Assembly: GCA_903970165.1 (NCBI GenBank)
Contig: CAJCHZ010000053.1
Location: 1 to 64,000 of the forward strand
DNA length: 64,000 nucleotides
Origin: Betaproteobacteria bacterium
GTDB lineage: Bacteria > Acidobacteriota > Terriglobia > Acidiferrales > UBA7541
Reading direction: 5' to 3'
Below, piece by piece: positions 35,127 through 42,107 of the stretch. The notes under the pieces are model-generated. The model worked only from the letters and a program-made list of their open reading frames with translations, ran no database searches and was not told the DNA's origin. A program made the position numbers and the translations under genes. Positions within the stretch are counted from its first letter, which is position 1. Each line of letters begins with the position of its first letter.

Positions 35127-37016
35127 ATGACACAGAAAAAGAGATTGGGGGAAATCCTCTACGAACGCGGCCAAATATCGGCCGCCGACCTGGAGAAAGC
35201 CCTCCTAGAACAAGGCAAGATCATTCGCCTCGGCGAGTTACTTCTGCAGCGGAAACTTGTTTCCAAGAAGGAACTCGCGGCGGCACTGTGGGAAATATCC
35301 GGCGTCGAGCATCTCGAATGCCAGGAACTAAGTCCAACTCCAGAAACTCTCTCACTTATTCCCCCTGCCCTCGCGCGGAGGTGCCGCGCTATTCCAATCG
35401 AATCCAACGAAAAGACAGTCACTGTCGTCATGGTAGAACCACAAAACCTCCAGCTCTTGGATGAGCTTCGCTTCAAAACTGGGCTAAAGATATTACCCAA
35501 GCTGGGTTTCCAGGACGAAGTGCTATCGGCCATCGAGCGGCTGTACGGCACCTCGGAGGCGCCTCCGGAGGACATCCAGGTCGCTGACGACACCACCGGA
35601 ATGGAATTCATCTCCTCAAGTTCGCAGGAGCGAAACGTAGAGGCGATGCGAGAAATGCAGGTCGAGCTCAAGCACAAGTCGAAAACCACACCGGCAGTGC
35701 ACCTCGTGGCCATGATGATCAAGGCCGCGGTTACCAAAAAGGCCAGCGACATTCACATAGAACCCCAGCAAAGCGACACAGCGGTAAGGTTTCGCGTTGA
35801 CGGTATTCTGCGTGATCACCAACGGATACCGCGCATCTTACAAAACACGGTTGCCTCGCGTGTCAAGATACTCTCCGACATGGACATCGCAGAAAGACGC
35901 AATCCCCAAGACGGAAGATTTCTTGTGAAGATCGCCGGCCGAAGAGTCGATCTGCGTGTTTCTACGCTTCCCACTCAATACGGCGAAAAAGTTGTGATGA
36001 GACTGCTGGAGGGCGAATCACCGCTGAAGGAGTTCTCTTCGCTCGGAATTCCCAAAGAAATCGCCGATGCGCTGAGCGAGATCGTGCGGCTTCCGCAGGG
36101 GATGCTGCTGGTGACGGGACCAACGGGCTCCGGCAAGAGCACGACCTTATATTCGTGTCTGCATCTAATTCGGCGGCCCACGGTCAACATCGTTACTGTA
36201 GAGGACCCGGTCGAGTATGTCTTGCCCGGGCTCAATCAGGTGCAGGTAAATGTAAAGGCCGGGCTGACCTTCGCGAGTTGCCTTCGCTCGGTTCTGCGAC
36301 AAGATCCAGACGTGGTCATGCTGGGCGAAATCCGGGATATGGAGACTGCGGAAATTGCTGTCAAAGCGGCGCAGACGGGCCATTTCGTGCTCTCCACCCT
36401 GCATACGAACGATAGCATTTCGGCCGTCACACGGTTGATTGACCTCGGCGTTCCGGGATATCAAATTGCAAGCGCTCTGAGCGCTGTTATCGCGCAGCGG
36501 CTGATTCGGCGGCTCTGTTCGTGCCACTACTCTTCGGTTCCGACGCCGGAATATATCCAGTCGCTCAGGTTGTCTGGACTAACTGTGCCGCCAGATATAC
36601 AACAGGTAGTCAATGGATGCGACGCTTGCGACTTCACCGGTTTTCGCGGACGCATCGGCATTTATGAGATGCTGATATGCAACGATGCCTTGCGGCAATC
36701 GATCCGGTCCGGAAATCATAACGATGAAATGAGAGTGTTGGCGCGCCAGAACGGGATCAAGTTCATGCAGGAGTATGCATTGGATCTTGTGCGGGAGGGT
36801 TTGACAACGATCGAGGAGGTCCAGCGCGTCGTAGCCTTCAGCCAGGCGTCTGTGGAGACCTGCAAGTCTTGTGCGCGGGAACTCTCACCGAATTTCTCGT
36901 TTTGCCCCTTCTGTGGGTCCGATCGGCTCAGTTCGGAGCCGCGGCAGCGACCGCAACATCCCCAGGCGCCTGCGAGGATGAAAAGAGTGGGACGCAAACG
37001 GGAGGCTATCAACTAA
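35127..37016 (+). CDS. GspE/PilB-type secretion or pilus assembly ATPase with C-terminal zinc ribbon
   Basis: Hexameric traffic ATPase of about 629 residues. Order: MshEN-type N-domain (RLGEILYERGQISAADLEKAL and LGELLLQRKLVSKKELAAAL, two repeats of the c-di-GMP-binding type), N2 domain with SDIHIEPQ, catalytic domain with TGPTGSGKSTT (Walker A), the Asp-box, DPDVVMLGEIRD (Walker B) and LSTLHTNDS (His box). A Cys motif (CSC...CDAC) typical of GspE follows. Beyond the normal end is CKSCARELSPNFSFCPFCG, an additional zinc ribbon. The start is placed at the ATG 35127 (MTQKKRLG), where family members begin; an ATG at 35082 is in frame. No GspF, pilin or secretin genes lie in the window. Its TAA overlaps the PilZ start by one base. 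Confidence 0.92.
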   Translation: MTQKKRLGEILYERGQISAADLEKALLEQGKIIRLGELLLQRKLVSKKELAAALWEISGVEHLECQELSPTPETLSLIPPALARRCRAIPIESNEKTVTVVMVEPQNLQLLDELRFKTGLKILPKLGFQDEVLSAIERLYGTSEAPPEDIQVADDTTGMEFISSSSQERNVEAMREMQVELKHKSKTTPAVHLVAMMIKAAVTKKASDIHIEPQQSDTAVRFRVDGILRDHQRIPRILQNTVASRVKILSDMDIAERRNPQDGRFLVKIAGRRVDLRVSTLPTQYGEKVVMRLLEGESPLKEFSSLGIPKEIADALSEIVRLPQGMLLVTGPTGSGKSTTLYSCLHLIRRPTVNIVTVEDPVEYVLPGLNQVQVNVKAGLTFASCLRSVLRQDPDVVMLGEIRDMETAEIAVKAAQTGHFVLSTLHTNDSISAVTRLIDLGVPGYQIASALSAVIAQRLIRRLCSCHYSSVPTPEYIQSLRLSGLTVPPDIQQVVNGCDACDFTGFRGRIGIYEMLICNDALRQSIRSGNHNDEMRVLARQNGIKFMQEYALDLVREGLTTIEEVQRVVAFSQASVETCKSCARELSPNFSFCPFCGSDRLSSEPRQRPQHPQAPARMKRVGRKREAIN

Positions 37017-37399
37017 TGAATAACAATCGCCGCGTTCCTGGAAAACAGTCGACTGCACGGTCGGGCCCTCGTGTATATAGCCTCCGCGAAATCACAATCT
37101 CTTACGAGGGTCAAAACGCCCAAATTGTGGTGAAGCCGCCAAACCTCAGCGCGCGAGGAATGTTCATCAACACGAGCCAAACCTTTCCCGAGGGCGCTAT
37201 TCTGAATCTTCGATTCACTCTTGTCCTGACTGGCGCGGAGGTTCGAACTCGCTGCGAAGTACGCTATAGCCAGGCCGGCGTGGGGATAGGCGTGGAGTTC
37301 ATCGGGCTGCCGGCCCTGGCAACAAAATCAATCGAACGGGAAATCGCCCTGGGCGCTGGGTTTCGCAACCACCCCAGGTTGCGAAAAAGATTGAAATAG
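37016..37399 (+). CDS. PilZ-domain protein
   Basis: Small c-di-GMP effector candidate of 127 residues, essentially one PilZ domain: NLSARGMFINTSQTFPEG carries the D/NxSxxG element, RTRCEVRYSQAGVGIGVEFIGL is the C-terminal strand set, and the tail is basic (HPRLRKRLK). The N-terminal RxxxR is replaced by a looser basic region (GPRVYSLRE), so ligand binding is uncertain. The ATG overlaps the ATPase stop (TAATG), with GGAGG ten bases upstream. Tight coupling to a MshEN-containing ATPase suggests joint control of an assembly machine. Confidence 0.82.
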   Translation: MNNNRRVPGKQSTARSGPRVYSLREITISYEGQNAQIVVKPPNLSARGMFINTSQTFPEGAILNLRFTLVLTGAEVRTRCEVRYSQAGVGIGVEFIGLPALATKSIEREIALGAGFRNHPRLRKRLK

Positions 37400-37866
37400 G
37401 GAGTCACCCGAAACGCATGTAAGCGCTGCCGCTAGTTGTGTCCGAAACGGGAAGCTGAAGATCGGAATAAAGTCGCCAAGGGGTATCTATACACCACCAA
37501 GATGACCAACTCTTGCGGACAACAAGGCTTCATGATCCCGTCACTTATCCATCGACGAGCAAGCAGCGTGTCTGATCCTCGGAATGCGATCCACAGAGCC
37601 TGCAGTGACGATTTTTACTCTGAACCTCGAACGCCGGACTCTCACTATCGCTTGCCAAATCTCCGAACAAATTCAACCCTTCCGCTCAGGTTCCCGCCGG
37701 AAACGGCGAGAATCAGGTGTGGAAGCCAGAGTGAACAAAAATCCATGGACGACAAAAACCCTGTGTCTTTATGGGGACGTTCGTGCTGTGTAGTATTGGT
37801 TCCGGTCGCCAAGGACAAAACGGTTGCTAAAAACACCAACAATAAAAAGTGAAAAGATTTTTAGAA
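37400..37866. other. Intergenic region downstream of PilZ gene
   Basis: About 465 bases. A 138-codon plus-strand frame (37436-37852) has no ribosome site, domain or convincing composition. No terminator hairpin was identified. Confidence 0.45.
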
Positions 37867-38106
37867 ATGCACAATAAAACGAACAACAAAATCTCCGCTG
37901 CATTCATCGAAGAACACCGTGAACGCGTCAACCGGGAAAACCTGGAACGACTCTGGAAGCTAGAAGCCTTGGATTGCTTGTTCACCGAGGTCAAAGACGA
38001 CCCCGAAGATTTCCACCGTCTTTGGATGCGCCCTCTGCTCGCTTCAGGTCTAACCTTCGAATCCGCTCTTGCGATACTGATCGAAGGCCGCTTCCACCCA
38101 AACTAA
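37867..38106 (+). CDS. Small hypothetical helical protein
   Basis: Not recognised. 79 residues, rich in Glu, Arg and Leu, with no signal or membrane segment. It looks like a helical bundle (AAFIEEHRERVNRENLERLW, then DCLFTEVKDDPEDFHRLWMR). Its regular amphipathic composition is more gene-like than neighbouring frames. The ATG at 37867 has only an A-rich upstream stretch; a GTG at 37849 would add six residues. The gene stands alone, facing the receiver gene on the opposite strand. Confidence 0.45.
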   Translation: MHNKTNNKISAAFIEEHRERVNRENLERLWKLEALDCLFTEVKDDPEDFHRLWMRPLLASGLTFESALAILIEGRFHPN

Positions 38107-38109
38107 GCC

Positions 38110-38241
38110 CACCAGCGGTTGCTTTGAGGCCTCAACAATCACTCCGGGAAGTACAGCGCTGCCTGAGTCCTTGACCACTCCGGAAATTGGATGCCCTAGG
38201 GTTGGCACCGTAAGCCACAACGGAACCGCCACGACTTTCAA
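38110..38241 (-). pseudogene. Remnant of a carboxypeptidase-regulatory-like domain (TonB-receptor N-terminus type)
   Basis: The minus-strand frame contains ISGVVKDSGSAVLPGVIVEA, which matches the opening of the carboxypeptidase regulatory-like (CarboxypepD_reg) domain that starts many acidobacterial TonB-dependent receptors (consensus GxVxDxxGAxxPGxxVxA). The likeness stops after about 30 residues and nothing resembling the rest of such a receptor follows. There is no proper start codon. It is probably a relic of a receptor gene or of rearrangement. Confidence 0.4.
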
Positions 38242-38341
38242 GAACGCGGGAAATGCACTAGACGTTCAGCCGCCGCGTCATTTCCTGCGCCTTTCTCGCC
38301 CTTCTGGCCCTCATGTTACGAACTGCTATGTCTAATTGCCC

Positions 38342-38359
38342 CCGATGATTAGTCATCGG
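38342..38359 (-). terminator. Hairpin after the receiver gene, possible terminator
   Basis: CCGATGA-TTAG-TCATCGG forms a perfect seven-base-pair stem with a four-base loop, five bases beyond the receiver stop. It lacks a run of T on the minus strand, so it may be a weak or Rho-assisted end, or simply protect the 3' end. Confidence 0.4.
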
Positions 38360-38363
38360 TCCT

Positions 38364-38744
38364 TTAAGTGCAATCTACGCTCCCGATATATTGGTCGATC
38401 GTTGATAACAACGCCGCGCTATTCCACGGCTTCTGAATAAACGCTTTAGCACCCGCCTTCAAAGCTCGATTCTTGTGTGTAGCTGGGTCGCGACCAGACA
38501 CCACAATGACCGGGACAGTGGAGAGACTTGGGTTCTCCTGAAATCTTTCCAGAGCGACGTAGCCATCTTCGCCAGGCAGACCCAGATCCAAAATGATTAG
38601 ATCCGGTTGCACCCGAATCGCCTCACTGACCGCGGATTGTACGTCGACAGCAAAAAACACCGTGTGATGAACCTTCAGAAATACTTCATACCCAAGATTT
38701 AAATCGAGGTCGTCCTCGACGATTAGAATCTTCCTGTCATTCAT
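38364..38744 (-). CDS. Single-domain response regulator
   Basis: Stand-alone receiver of 126 residues. Motifs: KILIVEDDLDLN (acidic pocket), DLIILDLGLPGEDG with the phospho-acceptor Asp near 54, VIVVSGRDP (Ser switch residue) and GAKAFIQKPW (Lys-Pro). No output domain, so it acts by protein contact or as a phosphorelay shuttle. The ATG at 38742-38744 overlaps the 3' end of the histidine kinase gene by eight bases, marking the two as partners. It is the last gene of the KaiB-kinase-receiver arm. Confidence 0.92.
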   Translation of the reverse strand: MNDRKILIVEDDLDLNLGYEVFLKVHHTVFFAVDVQSAVSEAIRVQPDLIILDLGLPGEDGYVALERFQENPSLSTVPVIVVSGRDPATHKNRALKAGAKAFIQKPWNSAALLSTIDQYIGSVDCT

Positions 38745-41175
38745 GGTTGGTTGTCTCCGACAACGTTTGAGATTTGATCGCCATTTCCATCTGTGCGGCC
38801 ATATTGGCCACGGCGTCTTTCGCGGAAACACTGGACTCTGGCGGCACTTGCTTCAAAGTGGTCTGGAAAATCGAACAATCTGTTCCCTTCAAGAGCGGAG
38901 GAAGCCTGAATTGTTCTCGAATCCTTTCGGTAAGCGTGGAAACGCCTCCCTCGTCTGCAAAAGCTGCGACAAAGAACCTTTGTTTTTCTCCTTCGCCGCG
39001 TGCTTGCAGCAGGAACATATCCAAGTGCGACGTCAAACACTTTTGAATGCCGATACGCGCTTCGTCAGACCAATATTCTCGTGCCTGGTGGGAAGGCCTT
39101 GCCTCACGTGGCCAAACTTGAACCTCCACCAGCGATACCGTCTTCGCCGGCCACTTATCATTGACGAGAAGGGGAGCAATCAATGTGCTTACAGAAAACA
39201 CGGGCAGCGTGAACGAAAAAGTCGTGCCCTCGTTTACCTTGCTCTCCACCCAAATTTGGCCGCCTTGTCGAACCACTAATCCTTCGCAGATAAACAAGCC
39301 TAGTCCCAAGCCCATACGACTGGACCGAGCAGGCTTTACTTGATAAAGGCGTTCGAAGATGCGGTTGACGTCTTTCGGAGGAATGCCGCATCCCGTATCG
39401 GACACTTCCAACAACACAAACTTCGCATCCGGTTCACTAAGCCGTGCCCGAATCTTTATTTCGCCGCCGGAAGGAGTAAACCGCAGGGCGTTGTCTATTA
39501 AAATCAGCAGGATTTGCCTTAGTCGAATGGGATCCGTATAGGCCGCGGGCATGCTGGGCGAAATGTCGGACGAGAGAGCCACTCCTTTGGCCTGGGCTGA
39601 TCCGAGAACCATATTGATGGCATCGGTTACGACTTCAGATACCGAAATGGAATCCGGCTTGATCACCAACTTTCCGTTTTCAAGGCGCGTGACTTCCAAT
39701 AAGTCATTAATCATGGCCTGAAGCTGCTCGATGTTCTTCATGACAAGCTGCTGATATTTCAGTTGTTTCTCGTTTAATGCGCCCGCCAATCCGTCCTGCA
39801 GAATGGTTGAAAATTGCTTCATTGCGGCGAGGGGTGTACGAAGCTCGTGGGAGACATGGGACAGGAGTTCGTCCTTGAAATGGAGTTCGTCTATGCGGCT
39901 CTGTTCCAAAGCCCTCTCTGCGTCTTTGCGTTCGGTGACATCCATGCTGACGCCAATCGCGCGTCTGACTTTTCTACGTCCGTCAAAAAATACTCGATAA
40001 ACTGCGGAGATATTTCGGAGCGAACCGTCCTTCCGAAGAATGCGGAATTCCAAATTTCCCTCGCCATTGTTTTCGATTGCCTTGCGCAAACTAGCTTCGA
40101 TTTGCTGTAGATCATCCGGATGGACACGGCCGGCCCACTGGTCGTAGGTCACCGTGGAATTCATTGGGAGACCATATATTTCAAGCATTGTGGAATCCCA
40201 GGTAAGCGCATTGTTGGTCATGTCCCATTCCCACACTCCCACCTTGGCCACTTCCGTGGCCAGCGCGAGGCGTTCCGTCAGCGATGCGTGTCTGGCCTCC
40301 GCCTGCCTTTGGTCGGTGACGTCGTTGTTAATGGTGAGAATTCGGACTGGCGCGCCTTCCGCGTCGCGTTGCAAGACCGAGCGGATGGCAACGACCAAAC
40401 GCGTTCCGTCGCGTTTGCATTGAATCGCATCGTCTTCCCAATGGCCCTGGCGCAAGAGTTGGGCTCTCACGGCTTCGGCGGACTCGAAGAATTCAGTTTT
40501 CAATAATTCCGTAGAGTCTTTTCCCAAAGCTTCCTCCCCGGACCAGCCATAGATGGTCTCGGCTCCGCGATTCCAGAACAAGATCCGGCTTTGCATGTCC
40601 CGCACTACAATGGCGTCGGGCGCTAAATCGAGAAGGGCCGCTTGCTCCCGCAACTTCAGTTCCGCCCGCTTCTGATCGCCAAGGTCCGTCGCTATTACAC
40701 AGATGACTTGGCGGCCTCTTTGATTAGCGAGTCGGCTGAAGGACAGCTGCACCGGAAGAGTGGTCCCGTCTTTCCGCAGCAATTGGGCTGAATTGCGGAC
40801 ATCATTCTTCAGCGCCTGGCGCGTCGACACCGTGAATCCTTGCCACTCCTTCTCGTCTAGAATGGATTTGAAGCAGGAACCGACGATTCGTTCGGCTGCC
40901 TCTCCCACCATTTCTGCCAGCCGCCGATTGCAAAAGAGGATAGTCCCATCCGAAGTCAGTGTGGCCGCCCCCTCGTTCATGCGTTCGATCAAAATGCGGT
41001 AAGGATCGTCCGGACTCTGCAGCGCGAAGATGCGGCTCCCGCTTGGACCATCTACGACGATCGTGTCTACGTGGCCACTGCGAATCGCTTTCAGCGTATC
41101 CTCGGCCTCCGCCAAACGAGCCGAGCGGTGTCGAAGTTCTCTCACCGCGCTTCGCGATCGCTGGGCTTTAGCCAT
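38737..41175 (-). CDS. PAS-rich histidine kinase of the Kai-like module
   Basis: Cytoplasmic sensor kinase of 812 residues. Coiled coil (1-35), a short conserved element GHVDTIVVDGPSG (about 34-46), three PAS domains (about 60-165, 178-290 and 300-415, the last a PAS_3/PAC type ending MDVTERKDAERAL), HisKA with SHVSHELRTP (His about 443) and HATPase with LIDNALRFTP and GLGLGLFICEGL. A further C-terminal region of about 150 residues (VSLVEVQVWP onward) matches no domain I know, though parts faintly recall a degenerate GGDEF fold. The ATG at 41173-41175 overlaps the KaiB stop by eight bases, and its own stop overlaps the receiver gene. The order KaiB, kinase, receiver is like a split version of cyanobacterial SasA plus a regulator. 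Confidence 0.93.
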   Translation of the reverse strand: MAKAQRSRSAVRELRHRSARLAEAEDTLKAIRSGHVDTIVVDGPSGSRIFALQSPDDPYRILIERMNEGAATLTSDGTILFCNRRLAEMVGEAAERIVGSCFKSILDEKEWQGFTVSTRQALKNDVRNSAQLLRKDGTTLPVQLSFSRLANQRGRQVICVIATDLGDQKRAELKLREQAALLDLAPDAIVVRDMQSRILFWNRGAETIYGWSGEEALGKDSTELLKTEFFESAEAVRAQLLRQGHWEDDAIQCKRDGTRLVVAIRSVLQRDAEGAPVRILTINNDVTDQRQAEARHASLTERLALATEVAKVGVWEWDMTNNALTWDSTMLEIYGLPMNSTVTYDQWAGRVHPDDLQQIEASLRKAIENNGEGNLEFRILRKDGSLRNISAVYRVFFDGRRKVRRAIGVSMDVTERKDAERALEQSRIDELHFKDELLSHVSHELRTPLAAMKQFSTILQDGLAGALNEKQLKYQQLVMKNIEQLQAMINDLLEVTRLENGKLVIKPDSISVSEVVTDAINMVLGSAQAKGVALSSDISPSMPAAYTDPIRLRQILLILIDNALRFTPSGGEIKIRARLSEPDAKFVLLEVSDTGCGIPPKDVNRIFERLYQVKPARSSRMGLGLGLFICEGLVVRQGGQIWVESKVNEGTTFSFTLPVFSVSTLIAPLLVNDKWPAKTVSLVEVQVWPREARPSHQAREYWSDEARIGIQKCLTSHLDMFLLQARGEGEKQRFFVAAFADEGGVSTLTERIREQFRLPPLLKGTDCSIFQTTLKQVPPESSVSAKDAVANMAAQMEMAIKSQTLSETTNHE

Positions 41176-41494
41176 GAGAGCCACCCTTGAATTTCGGGCC
41201 CAGCAATCTCCGCACCAGCTTGCGTTCGTCAAGACCACCGACCAGCCGGCATGCTGGCGGAGGAAGTTCTTTAACGAGGGTCGGGGTCACCAGAATGCCC
41301 GCTTCACCTGCCAGAAGGGGCGCCTGATAGACGTCCAGGATTTCCAGGTCAATGCTTGCGCTTGAATACTCTTCGCAGACCGAAGCTACGGTCGTGATCG
41401 CTGTTTGCGACCGTCGGGTAGCACCTGCAACATACAGCTTTAGGACCAACTTCCCATGAGAACGTTTTCTTAGTTTTCCAAGAATCGTGGGCAT
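41168..41494 (-). CDS. kaiB: KaiB-family protein (kinase-linked copy)
   Basis: KaiB/SasA thioredoxin-like protein of 108 residues. Signature: LVLKLYVAGATRRSQTAITT, then IDLEILDVYQAPLLAGEAGI and LVTPTLVKELPPPACRLVGG, which is the KaiB core with the cis-proline TPTLVK element and the PPP-R tail. Cyanobacterial KaiB switches fold to bind phosphorylated KaiC; the N-terminal sensor of SasA has the same ancestry. It is encoded directly ahead of, and overlapping, a histidine kinase gene, so it may act as that kinase's KaiC-sensing subunit in trans. The start ATG at 41492-41494 has no strong ribosome site. It is distinct in sequence from the second copy at 43852-44142. Confidence 0.92.
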   Translation of the reverse strand: MPTILGKLRKRSHGKLVLKLYVAGATRRSQTAITTVASVCEEYSSASIDLEILDVYQAPLLAGEAGILVTPTLVKELPPPACRLVGGLDERKLVRRLLGPKFKGGSHG

Positions 41495-42107
41495 CAGATA
41501 GTCTCAGTCGACAAGGCCATTTGAGGAAGGACTCTTGCAATCGACTGGCCGCAAGCTCACTCGGAAGAAATGGCTTAAAGACGCTCGGTTCGCCATGGGA
41601 GAGAAATAGTATGTGTGCGGAAGCTGGACGGAAGTTCCCTATTCTGGACACAAAGCGTGGCGGGTATGGGGCTTTGCCGGTCTTGTCTCTGCCATCGTCG
41701 ACCGCTCTGGAGTTACACTCCACCTGGATTTCTACGACTTCCCCGTCGGCAGGGCGGGGAAGCCTTGTCCCGCTGCTTCCGGAACAGCGAAGGATAACCG
41801 TACTGGGCATCTGCATTGAGGCACTTATAGACTTTCTGAATTCTGGACTCTTTAGTTCACCCAGTGAGAGCCACGCCTCAACACATAGGAAGATTCTCTG
41901 CATTTTGTTGACTTTTGATTGTGCTTTGATGTGGCACTGGAATTGCATGAGTTGGCTGCTTTGGGTCTCGTGCAGCGCGGACATGGGGGCTACGAACACT
42001 TGTGCTCTGCTCAGCTTCAAAAGGAAATCGTTGATATCAATTTCTTCATCGCCCACGACGCTCCATGCTAATGCGGAGAATAGGCAGCACCTTTGAAAGG
42101 AACTTTT
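41495..42107. other. Divergent intergenic region of the Kai-like module
   Basis: 613 bases between the two arms, presumably carrying both promoters. Long frames exist on both strands (minus 41349-42056 with a GTG start, and plus 41521-42096). Neither has a recognisable domain or ribosome site, and the minus one would overlap kaiB by about 145 bases. I could not single out a promoter. Confidence 0.5.

Noticed and set aside
37436..37852. 138-codon plus-strand frame after the PilZ gene
   Set aside because: Random-looking composition and no ribosome site.
41349..42056. 235-codon minus-strand frame in the Kai spacer
   Set aside because: It overlaps kaiB by about 145 bases in another frame and has no known motif; kept only as a finding about the spacer.
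41521..42096. 191-codon plus-strand frame in the Kai spacer
   Set aside because: No ribosome site or domain, and it ends just before kaiC; probably fortuitous.
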